From: a bacterium
GTDB taxonomy: Bacteria; Armatimonadota; Abditibacteriia; Abditibacteriales; Abditibacteriaceae
Length of the DNA: 44,498 nt
Reading direction: 5' to 3'
NCBI GenBank assembly: GCA_004172935.1
Contig: SDZD01000052.1
Location: forward strand, 1 to 44,498
Shown here piece by piece: positions 24,331 through 32,222 of this stretch. Both the position numbers and the translations under genes were made by a program. The notes beneath the pieces are model-generated. The model was given only the letters and a program-made list of their open reading frames with translations. It was not told where the DNA came from and ran no database searches. The stretch's first letter is position 1, and the number at the start of each line of letters is the position of its first letter.

Positions 24331-24585
24331 ATGGCACAGATTCACGAAGAGGATGTCGTTATCGCCTTTCGCCAAACTCTCGAAGAGGAACTACATCGCG
24401 TCCAACGAGGCGACGAGGTCCATGCCGTGTACCACGACGGCGCCTCGACCGAAGAAAATTTGCAACGGTTGGTTAAGTCACACTTACAACTGCAATCCGA
24501 AGTCGCGCTTTTACGCACCGTCATTTTGAAGCTCCTGTCGGAGCCAGTCGATTCTCACGCGGAGCAAGAAGGCAACGACGCTTGA
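24331..24585 (+). CDS. Small acidic protein of unknown function
   Basis: 84 residues with no signal peptide or membrane segment. The sequence is strongly charged, with a predicted amphipathic helix or coiled coil in the second half (ENLQRLVKSHLQLQSEVALL). A strong Shine-Dalgarno AGGAG lies seven bases before the ATG at 24331, one of the best ribosome sites in the window, which supports a real gene. It begins 19 bases after the acyltransferase stop and 45 bases before hpt. I do not recognise the family. Confidence 0.75.
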   Translation: MAQIHEEDVVIAFRQTLEEELHRVQRGDEVHAVYHDGASTEENLQRLVKSHLQLQSEVALLRTVILKLLSEPVDSHAEQEGNDA

Positions 24586-24630
24586 GCCATTGGCCCAGCG
24601 CGCCGTATTGCTACCCCGCACTTCAAACTC

Positions 24631-25224
24631 ATGCTATCTCAACCTTTTCGTCCGCATTCTCTGGATGCTGATATTCATGCGTCGGAATCCGATTTCGAGT
24701 CCATTTTGTTGACTTCGGAACAAATTCAAAAACGCATCTCTGAAATGGGCGCCCAGATCTCGCGCGATTATGCAGGCCGGGAACCTGTATTTATTTCGGT
24801 TCTCGTCGGTGCCTTCATGTTCACTGCCGATTTACTGCGCAATGTGACCGTGCCCTGCTCGGTCGATTTCATGGCGATTTCCAGCTATGGCAAGGACTCG
24901 CGCTCATCGGGCGTCGTCCGCGTTATGAAAGATTTGGACGAGAGCATCGAATCCAAGCACGTGGTTATCATCGAGGACATCATCGACACCGGGCTTACGC
25001 TCAACTACCTGCTTGAAAACATTCGTAACCGCAACGTAGCGTCGGTCAGGGTTGCTGCCCTACTCGACAAGCCCAGCCGTCGCCTGACCGATGTGCATGT
25101 CGACTACATCGGATTCGAAGTACCAGATGAATTCGTGATCGGTTACGGTCTCGATTTCGCGCAGCGCTATCGCAACTTCCCGTATGTCGGGGTTTTGCGT
25201 CCAGAGGTTTACGGCGGCAAATAA
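24631..25224 (+). CDS. hpt: Hypoxanthine(-guanine) phosphoribosyltransferase
   Basis: Salvages hypoxanthine (and probably guanine) with PRPP to IMP/GMP. The PRPP-binding signature VVIIEDIIDTGLT is intact. PVFISVLVGAFMFTADLLR precedes it, the flexible-loop SSYG is present, and the purine-binding VDYIGFEVPDEFVIGYGLDFAQRYRN block ends the domain. At 197 residues it is slightly longer than the usual 175-185, owing to about 25 extra residues at the N-terminus. The start is the ATG at 24631, without a Shine-Dalgarno sequence. With guaB3 and guaA upstream it completes a purine interconversion set. Confidence 0.95.
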   Translation: MLSQPFRPHSLDADIHASESDFESILLTSEQIQKRISEMGAQISRDYAGREPVFISVLVGAFMFTADLLRNVTVPCSVDFMAISSYGKDSRSSGVVRVMKDLDESIESKHVVIIEDIIDTGLTLNYLLENIRNRNVASVRVAALLDKPSRRLTDVHVDYIGFEVPDEFVIGYGLDFAQRYRNFPYVGVLRPEVYGGK

Positions 25225-25256
25225 GCCGCATATAAAACTCGTTTGGCTAAAATGAA

Positions 25257-25303
25257 ACGCGCGCCGTTAGCTAAACGTTTGAACAGTTGAAAACGGCGCG
25301 CGT
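25257..25303 (+). terminator. Hairpin after hpt, in the rho leader
   Basis: A 12-bp perfect GC-rich stem (25257-25268 with 25292-25303) and a 23-base loop, 32 bases after the hpt stop, followed by CCCTTCTCTTT. It may terminate hpt transcription or act in the long leader of rho. Confidence 0.6.
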
Positions 25304-25315
25304 CCCTTCTCTTTG

Positions 25316-25332
25316 GGCGCGTTTTTCGCGCC
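25316..25332 (+). promoter_or_regulatory. Second hairpin in the rho upstream region
   Basis: GGCGCG, a TTTTT loop and CGCGCC, directly after the first hairpin. The remaining 149 bases to the rho ATG hold a short CCCG/CGGG stem near 25400 and no recognised promoter. Bacterial rho genes are often autoregulated through a long leader, which this layout would allow. Confidence 0.4.
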
Positions 25333-25481
25333 GCTACGACGCCTTTCTTCGTGTGTGACGACGAAACGCATCATTCCTCTTGTAATTCTGAATAAGGCCG
25401 TGCCCCGTTTTAATCGGGCGCACTCAATCCCAATTTAATACCCACAAACACGCCCTCGACACGAGGCGTTATGGAGAACGC

Positions 25482-27860
25482 ATGACATCCGATCAAGTCC
25501 TTCTGGACGAAGCCGCCGCGCCCGACGCGAGCGAAGCCACCACAAAACCCAAAATAGTCCGTCGCCGCACCACCAAGAAGGCCGACGAAACCAATGCCGC
25601 CGCCGAGCAACCGACGTTGCCTGAATTGTCGAGCGAAACCGATTCGGAGCCAACATCCGAAAAACCCAAGCGTACGCGAACGCCACGCGCAACAGCAACA
25701 ACTGAAGCGGCCCCCAAAGCCAAGACTACGCGAAAGACCAAGGCTGGCGCTGAAACTTCGACAGCTTCCGAGCCTACCCCCGCAGCAGAAGCAGCCCCCG
25801 CTCCCGTCACTGCCCCTGTTGTCGAGACATCCGCCCCTACACCCATAAACGAAGTTCCTACCCCTGTTAGCGAAGCCCCTACATCGGTAGAAGCTCCTGC
25901 GCCCGTCGTAGCGCAAGTAAGCCAACCAGAAACAGCCCCACAACCGGAAGTCGTGCCAGTGCGCCCTTCGGTTCCGGCACGCTTCCCTTCGCGCTTCAAG
26001 CGCGCACAAGCCGCCGAAACCACTGCTGAAACCACACCAGCCCCCGTAGCAGAGGCTCCCGCAGCAACTCCTGTGGCCGAAGCCCCAACCGCTCCCGTGA
26101 TGGAGCCGGCGCCTTCGTTAGTTTCGGAAGCCGCTGTTGAAGCGCGCGAAACAATGGAAAGCAGCGCTCCTGAAGCCTCGGCCCCAACCGCCGACCAATC
26201 CCAGCCAACCAGCGAAAATGCGGCACCTACAACAGAAGGCGCAGTAACACCGCAGCAAAACGAAAACGATGGGCAAGGCGGACAGAACGGCCAGCAAAAC
26301 GGCGAATTCAACGGGCAGAACGGCGAATATCCCGAAGGCGGCTTTGGACGTATGCGTTACCGCGAACGGCGCGAATTTAGGCGTCAGCAGCGGATGCAGC
26401 AGCGCCAAGACCGTTTCGGCAACGAGGGAATGCCTCCTCAACAGCAAGGCCCTCAGGGCCAGCAGGGGCAAGGGCCTCAAAATCAACAGGGCCAGCAATT
26501 CCCACAGAACCAGCAATTCCCGCAGAACGGCTTCAATAATAATAATCGCCCTAACGGCTTTCAGCCTCAGCCACGCCGTCGCGAATACGATTACTTCACC
26601 TTGCGCGCGTTGGGCACAGAAGAACTAGAATACGCGGCACGCGAATACAGCGTGGATATGGAAATCGAGCGCGAACACGAGGGATTGGTACTCGCCGTTT
26701 TGGAAGCGCAAGCGCGCTCGCAGAACGCGGTGCTGAAAACCGGAATTTTGGACGCGCACGACCACAACAAAGCGTTCTTGCGTTGCGAGGGCTATGTGCC
26801 AAGCGAAAACGACGTGTACGTTTCGCAAACGCAAATCAAGCGCTTCAATTTGAAGACCGGCGACCTTGTCTTCGGAACGGCGCGTGCTCCTAAAGAAAAC
26901 GAGCGCTTCTTCGGTTTGCTTCGCGTTGAGTCCATCAACGGCCTTTCACCCGAAGAAATGCGTAGTCGCAAGGACTTCGAGAAGATGACCCCCATCTTCC
27001 CCGATTCGCGCTACCACCTCGAAACCGAACAAAGCAACATCACGGCCCGTATCATCGACCTGTTTTCGCCGATTGGCAAAGGTCAACGTGGTTTGATCGT
27101 GGCGCCTCCCAAAGCGGGCAAAACCACGTTGCTGAAAAACATCGCCAACTCGATTACGAAAAATAATCCCGAAGCCGAGCTGTTCGTTCTACTCATCGAC
27201 GAGCGCCCCGAAGAAGTGACCGACATCTCGCGCAGTGTGCGCGGCGAAGTCGTGGCTTCGACATTCGACGAGATGCCAGAAAACCACATGCGCGTGGCTG
27301 ACATCGTGTTGGAGCGGGCCAAACGACTGGTCGAAATGAAACACGATGTTGTGATTCTGCTCGACTCGATCACCCGCTTATCGCGCGCCTCGAACCTGGT
27401 GGTCACACCATCGGGCCGCACACTTTCGGGTGGTTTGGACCCGGCGGCGATGTATCGTCCGAAGCGCATGTTCGGCGCAGCGCGTAACATCGAAGAGGGC
27501 GGTTCGCTGACGATTCTGGCAACCGCGCTGGTCGATACCGGGTCGCGTATGGACGAAATGATTTTTGAAGAATTCAAGGGCACGGGCAACATGGACCTGG
27601 TGCTCGACCGCGAACTCTTCAATCAGCGCATCTTCCCGGCTATCGACATCAACAAAACAGGCACCCGTCGCGATGACCTGCTGATGTCGAAAGACGAATT
27701 GGCCGCGACCTTCCACTTGCGCCAGACGCTGGCCCGTTTGGACAACGACCAAGCCGTTAAGCTGATGATTGACCGCCTGAAGAACACCAAATCAAACAGT
27801 GACTTCATGGCAGTCGTCGCGAAATCGGCGAAACAGGCCGAACTCAAAGCCGCACAATAA
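25482..27860 (+). CDS. rho: Transcription termination factor Rho with long disordered N-terminal extension
   Basis: Hexameric RNA-dependent ATPase/helicase that ends untranslated transcripts. The C-terminal 425 residues are canonical. They have an oligonucleotide-binding domain (AFLRCEGYVPSENDVYVSQTQIKRFNLKTGD), the Walker A APPKAGKTT (about residue 538), LLIDERPEEVTD, the Walker B VVILLDSITRL, TPSGRTLSGG (Q-loop region) and the R-loop/C-terminal EEFKGTGNM. Before this lie about 365 extra residues: an Ala/Pro/Thr/Glu-rich stretch (to about 250) and then an Asn/Gln/Gly-rich stretch (about 260-365) with several QQGQ and QNG units. The primary RNA-binding GFGFLR motif of E. coli Rho reads HNKAFLR here. 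The ATG at 25482 has GGAG six bases upstream. Confidence 0.97.
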   Translation: MTSDQVLLDEAAAPDASEATTKPKIVRRRTTKKADETNAAAEQPTLPELSSETDSEPTSEKPKRTRTPRATATTEAAPKAKTTRKTKAGAETSTASEPTPAAEAAPAPVTAPVVETSAPTPINEVPTPVSEAPTSVEAPAPVVAQVSQPETAPQPEVVPVRPSVPARFPSRFKRAQAAETTAETTPAPVAEAPAATPVAEAPTAPVMEPAPSLVSEAAVEARETMESSAPEASAPTADQSQPTSENAAPTTEGAVTPQQNENDGQGGQNGQQNGEFNGQNGEYPEGGFGRMRYRERREFRRQQRMQQRQDRFGNEGMPPQQQGPQGQQGQGPQNQQGQQFPQNQQFPQNGFNNNNRPNGFQPQPRRREYDYFTLRALGTEELEYAAREYSVDMEIEREHEGLVLAVLEAQARSQNAVLKTGILDAHDHNKAFLRCEGYVPSENDVYVSQTQIKRFNLKTGDLVFGTARAPKENERFFGLLRVESINGLSPEEMRSRKDFEKMTPIFPDSRYHLETEQSNITARIIDLFSPIGKGQRGLIVAPPKAGKTTLLKNIANSITKNNPEAELFVLLIDERPEEVTDISRSVRGEVVASTFDEMPENHMRVADIVLERAKRLVEMKHDVVILLDSITRLSRASNLVVTPSGRTLSGGLDPAAMYRPKRMFGAARNIEEGGSLTILATALVDTGSRMDEMIFEEFKGTGNMDLVLDRELFNQRIFPAIDINKTGTRRDDLLMSKDELAATFHLRQTLARLDNDQAVKLMIDRLKNTKSNSDFMAVVAKSAKQAELKAAQ

Positions 27861-27874
27861 ACCTAAATCAACCG

Positions 27875-27907
27875 AAAGGGCAACGACTGGTTCAGTCGTT
27901 GCCCTTT
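27875..27907 (+). terminator. Terminator after rho
   Basis: A perfect 15-bp stem (AAAGGGCAACGACTG with its complement) with a three-base loop and a run of six Ts. Located 14 bases after the rho stop. Confidence 0.95.
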
Positions 27908-27936
27908 TTTATTGGAATCGGTAAAGTTTGGGGACA

Positions 27937-28956
27937 GTGAAAAAGCCCTCCCTCTCCGAACTCGCCCTCGTCTGCGCTCCACTAATGCTTATTGCGGTAG
28001 GGGCAGTAGTGCTGAGTGTGCGGCGCCAACTGAATCCACCCCTCAACCCGAACGCCAAAATCGTTTTGAGCGTAGCCCCCGCCCCAATCTATGCAGGAAA
28101 AGCGACGGGAAACCAAATCGTTTTCGCACGCGATATTAAGGCGAGTAACAGCCCTCAAGAGGGAATTAACATACGTTACGATGAGCGTGTTGTTGCCAAA
28201 GGACACGGGCACACGCAAGTTATTTTCGGGACGGCTCCCAGCCCTACTCCACCCTATTTATCATCGTGGTTTCAGAATGGAGGAGGCGGGGGCTGGTCGC
28301 GGGCCAGCACCAACTCAATCAGCAGGCTGCAAGGCGAGACGATAGAACTCCCCGTATGGACAACGCAACTGGAGTGGCAAGGGGAAGTGGCGGCTGCACC
28401 ACGCGAAAACGGAGGCGACTCACGCCCTGCTCCTTCCGCAACAATTCAAGCACTGGGACAACTTCGTGGAGCAGCCTATATGAAGAAGAAGTTACCTATT
28501 CCAGTGAGTTCGCAAGCTGTAGACCCGATTCAAAAATTCCAGTTGGAGCCGCTGGGTTCGGCTAACGTGTCCAGCGATGTAAAAAGTCTGCACATAGATA
28601 CATGTGTAAGATTCGAGTTCAAAAACTCGAAGAGCAGAATCTTTCGCCAGTTGGTCGCGTTTGATGGCAAAACACGCCGCATCTTGTGGAGTGAAGGCGC
28701 CGACTTCAGCAATCCATACGGATATTCCGAAAATATTCACACCAGCTCGAATTATCCCAAAGCATCGGATGCGCTGTTACTCAGGTTACGGAAAGTGCCG
28801 ACATCATGGGGCAAGGTCACTCTCTTTTTCAACATTGCTTTCGCTCCTCAGTTGAATGCCGGAGCGGATTGGGAAGGTTGCGACGAGGCCACTTTTCGGA
28901 AATTGAAGTCGCAGGGTTGGCTGGCCTTTTCGCGCAAATTGGTTGTCCGAGAGTAA
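27937..28956 (+). CDS. Single-pass membrane-anchored protein of unknown function
   Basis: About 339 residues: an N-terminal membrane helix (LALVCAPLMLIAVGAVVLSV) and a large extracytoplasmic region of mixed strands with a Gly-rich patch (FQNGGGGGW) and a central pattern PVWTTQLEWQGEVAA. No family recognised. The start is uncertain: a TTG at 27928 gives the longest frame, while the GTG at 27937 follows GGGGA and starts two codons before the charged cluster that precedes the helix. A terminator-like hairpin follows at 29050. Confidence 0.6.
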   Translation: MKKPSLSELALVCAPLMLIAVGAVVLSVRRQLNPPLNPNAKIVLSVAPAPIYAGKATGNQIVFARDIKASNSPQEGINIRYDERVVAKGHGHTQVIFGTAPSPTPPYLSSWFQNGGGGGWSRASTNSISRLQGETIELPVWTTQLEWQGEVAAAPRENGGDSRPAPSATIQALGQLRGAAYMKKKLPIPVSSQAVDPIQKFQLEPLGSANVSSDVKSLHIDTCVRFEFKNSKSRIFRQLVAFDGKTRRILWSEGADFSNPYGYSENIHTSSNYPKASDALLLRLRKVPTSWGKVTLFFNIAFAPQLNAGADWEGCDEATFRKLKSQGWLAFSRKLVVRE

Positions 28957-29049
28957 GTTGGGGTACAATAAAAGTAACAGAGGCTACGCGCGGTCTTCCT
29001 TCTATCTTTCCAGGTGGGTTGGCCACCCAATTTAGAGCGCGCAATTTCC

Positions 29050-29077
29050 GAACGCGGCATAGGCCGTCGCCGCGTTC
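29050..29077 (+). terminator. Terminator after the 27937-28956 gene
   Basis: A 9-bp perfect stem (GAACGCGGC with GCCGCGTTC), a ten-base loop containing AGGCC, then TTTTCTGTT. The stop of the upstream gene is about 95 bases before it. Confidence 0.8.
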
Positions 29078-29140
29078 TTTTCTGTTACCTATTCCCAACT
29101 CTTTACCCACCCCATAATTTGTCTGGCACACTGCGGGATA

Positions 29141-29692
29141 ATGAAATCTATTCTCACGCCGCTGTTGTGCTTGTTAGCGGCCTCGACTGCTGTGGCGGCT
29201 CCCCAGATCACGGAAATTCGACTTCAAGATGCGCCGGGTTTTGTTGCGCCGCCCATTCTCATAAACGAGCTTGTGTTTAGGTCGGATGGGAATTTCTATT
29301 GGAATGAGGGCACGCTAGAGAAACCTGTCAAGCATCGCTACTCGATTGGTTCTGAAGGATTTCAAAAACTGGCGGCAGCTTTGGAAACGCATGGCTTTTT
29401 CGAGTTGAAGCCCAAATATGACCGATTGAAGCCCACCGACCCATTGATTATGGATGGATCGAGCGTTGTTGTGAGCGCCACGCGGGACGGGATTCAGAAG
29501 CACGTGGTGGATTATTCTGGGTTTGGGCCTTCCAACCTGTGGGAAGTGGAAATGATTATTCGAGGCTTTGCGTCACAGTACATTGGCATGAAGCGAACCC
29601 CTATAATCAGGGCTACTGTCGCCAAGTCCACTCCCCCACGAACATCAACGCCGATTCCCGTTATTCGAGGAACACAGAAGACTCCAAATTAA
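29141..29692 (+). CDS. Secreted protein, DUF6438-like
   Basis: A signal peptide (MKSILTPLLCLLAASTAVA, cleavage before APQ) is followed by about 135 residues with alternating strands and helices (ELVFRSDGNFYWNEG, GFQKLAAALETHGFFELKPKY, SVVVSATRDGIQKHVVDYSG). This order recalls DUF6438: a strand carrying F.SDG..., then a helix, F.LK.KY, and a strand with G..K.V.DY. A Pro/Thr-rich tail ends the protein. The start is the ATG at 29141 with GGGA close by. The family name is by eye; function unknown. Confidence 0.7.
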   Translation: MKSILTPLLCLLAASTAVAAPQITEIRLQDAPGFVAPPILINELVFRSDGNFYWNEGTLEKPVKHRYSIGSEGFQKLAAALETHGFFELKPKYDRLKPTDPLIMDGSSVVVSATRDGIQKHVVDYSGFGPSNLWEVEMIIRGFASQYIGMKRTPIIRATVAKSTPPRTSTPIPVIRGTQKTPN

Positions 29693-29705
29693 CTTGACTT
29701 CCCCC

Positions 29706-29734
29706 TTGATTCTTCACTGAAAACGCAGTAAAAT
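29706..29734 (+). promoter_or_regulatory. Sigma-70-type promoter for recA
   Basis: TTGATT (29706-29711), a 17-base spacer and TAAAAT (29729-29734). Transcription would start near 29741, about 95 bases before the ATG. No LexA box of the E. coli or Bacillus type was seen overlapping it. Confidence 0.75.
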
Positions 29735-29835
29735 CTCGTAGTCATTGATTCGAGTGAAAACATTTAGGGCAACTAAAAGGCGACTTATGCGTCTGTAAGA
29801 GTCAATTTCACCCGATAGAAATAAAGAAGGAATTT

Positions 29836-30936
29836 ATGGCTAAATCGACCGAATCGAACAAGATGTCTCCCATTCTCAACGGAGGCATCGCAGATAAGCA
29901 AAAGTCGCTCAACGAGGCGTTGTCGCGCATGGAAAAGTCGTTTGGCAAAGGCTCTGTCATGCGGTTGGGCGAGCGCGCCCACATGAAAGTCGCCACTACC
30001 CCAACCGGCTCGTTGTCGCTTGACCTCGCGCTTGGCGGCGGTTTGCCCAAAGGCCGTTTGGTCGAAATTTTCGGCGCGGAAGGCGGCGGCAAAACAACTC
30101 TCACCCTGCACTGTATCGCCGAAGCACAGAAGAAAGGCGGCATTTGCGCCTTCATCGACGCGGAACACGCTCTCGACCCAACCTATGCGGCCAAAGTGGG
30201 CGTCGACATCGACAACCTGCTCATCTCTCAGCCAGACAACGGCGAACAGGCTCTCGAAATCGCCGATACCCTCATCCGCTCCGGCGCTATCGACCTTGTG
30301 GTCGTCGACTCGGTTGCTGCTCTTGTGCCTCGCGCTGAAGTCGAGGGCGAAATGGGCGACCAGACCGTTGGTTTGATGGCGCGTATGATGAGCCAGGGCT
30401 GCCGCAAACTCGCTTCGACAGCGGGCAAAACCGGAACAACGGTTATCTTCATCAACCAGATTCGCGAAAAAGTCGGCGTCATCTACGGTTCACCCGAAAC
30501 CACTCCCGGCGGACGCGCTCTCAAGTTCTTCGCCTCGGTTCGTATGCGCGTTTCACGCGGCGAAGCGATTAAAAACGGCGCCGAACAGGTCGGCAACCGC
30601 ACCAAAGTTTCGATTCCCAAGAACAAAATCGCCCCGCCTTTCCGCGAAGCTGAGTTCGACCTTGTGTACGGCAAGGGCATCAACAAGTACGGCGACATCC
30701 TCGATCTGAGCGTCAAGTACGGCTTCATCGCGAAGACGGGCGCCTGGTTCACCGTTGGCGACGAGCGCTTCCAGGGCCGCGACCAAACCCGCGCCTACCT
30801 CGAAGAGAACACCGAAGTCGCAACGGAACTCGAAGAGAAGATTCGCACTAAAATGGGCCTAAATGGCGATGTAGAGGAAGTCGACCCAGTCGACCCTAAC
30901 GCCGAAGTGCCGGACGATGATGAAGACGAAGACTAA
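29836..30936 (+). CDS. recA: Recombinase RecA
   Basis: DNA strand exchange and SOS coprotease. Full length at 366 residues. The N-terminal polymerisation helix is present (KSLNEALSRMEKSFGKGSVM). Walker A is GAEGGGKT (80-87) where nearly all RecA proteins have GPESSGKT or GPESGGKT. Walker B LVVVDS (154-159), loop-1/2 blocks (MARMMSQGCRKL, FINQIREKVGVIYGSPETT) and the conserved ALKFFASVRM follow. The C-terminus is an acidic tail (DDDEDED). The ATG at 29836 has AAGGA four to five bases upstream, and a good promoter lies at 29706. A terminator directly follows. Confidence 0.97.
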   Translation: MAKSTESNKMSPILNGGIADKQKSLNEALSRMEKSFGKGSVMRLGERAHMKVATTPTGSLSLDLALGGGLPKGRLVEIFGAEGGGKTTLTLHCIAEAQKKGGICAFIDAEHALDPTYAAKVGVDIDNLLISQPDNGEQALEIADTLIRSGAIDLVVVDSVAALVPRAEVEGEMGDQTVGLMARMMSQGCRKLASTAGKTGTTVIFINQIREKVGVIYGSPETTPGGRALKFFASVRMRVSRGEAIKNGAEQVGNRTKVSIPKNKIAPPFREAEFDLVYGKGINKYGDILDLSVKYGFIAKTGAWFTVGDERFQGRDQTRAYLEENTEVATELEEKIRTKMGLNGDVEEVDPVDPNAEVPDDDEDED

Positions 30937-30941
30937 AATTC

Positions 30942-30970
30942 AAAGCCTCCAGTGAAAACTGGGGGCTTTT
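30942..30970 (+). terminator. Terminator after recA
   Basis: A 12-13-bp stem with one G-T pair (AAAGCCTCCAGT with ACTGGGGGCTTTT), a GAAA tetraloop and a TTTTGTTTTTG tail, six bases after the recA stop. Confidence 0.93.
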
Positions 30971-31003
30971 GTTTTTGTCTCAAATTTGCTCATCCACCAA
31001 TCC

Positions 31004-31633
31004 ATGAACTCACGCTTATCCTCGCTCTCGACACTGAAACGTGCTTTGTTATTGGGCGCTGTGCTGGCAACTAGCGCCTCGTTAAGCCTCGCAGCCGATA
31101 CCACCAAACAGGTATTCGCTCCAACTGCACAGCAAAACTTCGCGGGCAGAAGCGACTGGACGCGCGAGAATGTGAAAGATTTGCCTATAGCGGGCAATGC
31201 GCCGTGGACGATAAATATGTTCGTACGCCCAGAAAAAGCCCTTTACGAACTGACGCTGATTGGCGGCTTCGGCAATGGGCACGATGAAAAAGGCTCACAA
31301 CGCTATGTCGGGCGTACTGGCGATGGCATCCACTTCTGGGGAGGCAACGTTGACATCGAATCCAGCGTGCCTTTCGATGTGGGGGGTTGGCAGATGATAA
31401 CGGCCACATTCGACGGAAGAACAGTGACGCTGTATAAAAACGGCGAAGCTATCAAAGCCGAGCAAGCCACGCTCAGCGATGCCGCACCTATAGTGCGTCT
31501 CGCGCCCACAGGAACATGGCCCCAACAAGAACAACATCAATTCAACGGGCGAATTCAAGGGTTCACGGTGTGGAATAACGCTCTGTCAGCTCAAGCAATT
31601 CGCGCGCTAATGAGCGGAATGCCTAAGAAGTAA
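31004..31633 (+). CDS. Secreted LamG/concanavalin-like domain protein
   Basis: A signal peptide with cleavage at SLA-AD (about residue 31 of 209) precedes one LamG-like jelly-roll domain. The core has WTINMFVRPEKALYELTLIGGFGNG, a strand set around DGIHFWGGNVDIES, the typical GWQMITATFDGRTVTLYKNGE of LamG_3 domains, then FNGRIQGFTVWNNALSAQAIRAL. LamG domains bind carbohydrates or proteins outside the cell. The ATG at 31004 is chosen because the signal peptide starts there; a TTG at 30986 is upstream. No Shine-Dalgarno sequence. The gene is 33 bases after the recA terminator and 14 bases before the DUF3592 gene. Confidence 0.82.
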   Translation: MNSRLSSLSTLKRALLLGAVLATSASLSLAADTTKQVFAPTAQQNFAGRSDWTRENVKDLPIAGNAPWTINMFVRPEKALYELTLIGGFGNGHDEKGSQRYVGRTGDGIHFWGGNVDIESSVPFDVGGWQMITATFDGRTVTLYKNGEAIKAEQATLSDAAPIVRLAPTGTWPQQEQHQFNGRIQGFTVWNNALSAQAIRALMSGMPKK

Positions 31634-31647
31634 CGCCGCCATTCAAC

Positions 31648-32160
31648 ATGAGCAGATTCGTTCCCAATCCGAGGCAGCAGAAACTTCAAAGCACAGCTTT
31701 CATCAGTTGCGTCGCTCTGCTCATTTGCGGCATCGCAGCACAGCCAAATATCAGCGCGATTCGCGGCGCAGTTTTCATCGGCCCTGGCGCTTATAAAACG
31801 ACAGTAGGGACAATTACCAAATCGTGTTCGAGTTACATCGGCGGCAAATCGAGCCTGTACTCATTCAACATCAACTATAGCTACTCGGCGAACGGCCAGA
31901 AGTACAACAGCGATCAAGTGAATTTCGGGGTAAGAGCCAGCAAAGACAAAGCGTTCGCCGATGCCTACGCTCACCAGTACCCGGTTGGAATGCGGACCGT
32001 CGTGTATTACAAAGCCGACGAGCCAACGTTCGCCGTGTTGGAACCCCAAAATATCGGCATCACGCGAAACATGTTTTGGTCAATTGCGGCCCTATCACTG
32101 TTTTGTACCGGGGCCTTCACGGTTTCAATGTGGCAACTGGCCCGCGAAAAACGCCAATAG
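31648..32160 (+). CDS. DUF3592 membrane protein
   Basis: Membrane segments at about residues 17-33 and near the C-terminus (MFWSIAALSLFCTGAFTVSM) flank a domain with YSFNINYSYSANGQKYNSDQVNFG, followed by YPVGMRTVVYYKADEPTFAVLEP. This matches the DUF3592 pattern (Y.Y...G..Y.s..v.fg ... YPvG..v.vyy.p..p..avLep). Function unknown. The ATG at 31648 follows the LamG gene by 14 bases, so the two may be co-transcribed. Confidence 0.85.
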   Translation: MSRFVPNPRQQKLQSTAFISCVALLICGIAAQPNISAIRGAVFIGPGAYKTTVGTITKSCSSYIGGKSSLYSFNINYSYSANGQKYNSDQVNFGVRASKDKAFADAYAHQYPVGMRTVVYYKADEPTFAVLEPQNIGITRNMFWSIAALSLFCTGAFTVSMWQLAREKRQ

Positions 32161-32222
32161 GTGCGCAAATCCAAGCACTCAGGTGATGAGAACGGCGCCG
32201 CCGAATATCTACACCAAAGGGT

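Noticed and set aside
25493..26311. A long minus-strand open frame over the rho extension
   Set aside because: It is a mirror of the Ala/Pro/Thr-rich coding sequence; its composition is compositional shadow and no domain is visible. Rho is certain on the plus strand.
26280..26570. Tandem DNA repeats in rho
   Set aside because: The QQGQ/QNG units are low-complexity codons of irregular length rather than exact tandem repeats.
29693..29835. A LexA box in the recA leader
   Set aside because: Neither the CTG-N10-CAG type nor the GAAC-N4-GTTC type is seen near the promoter; another operator form cannot be excluded.
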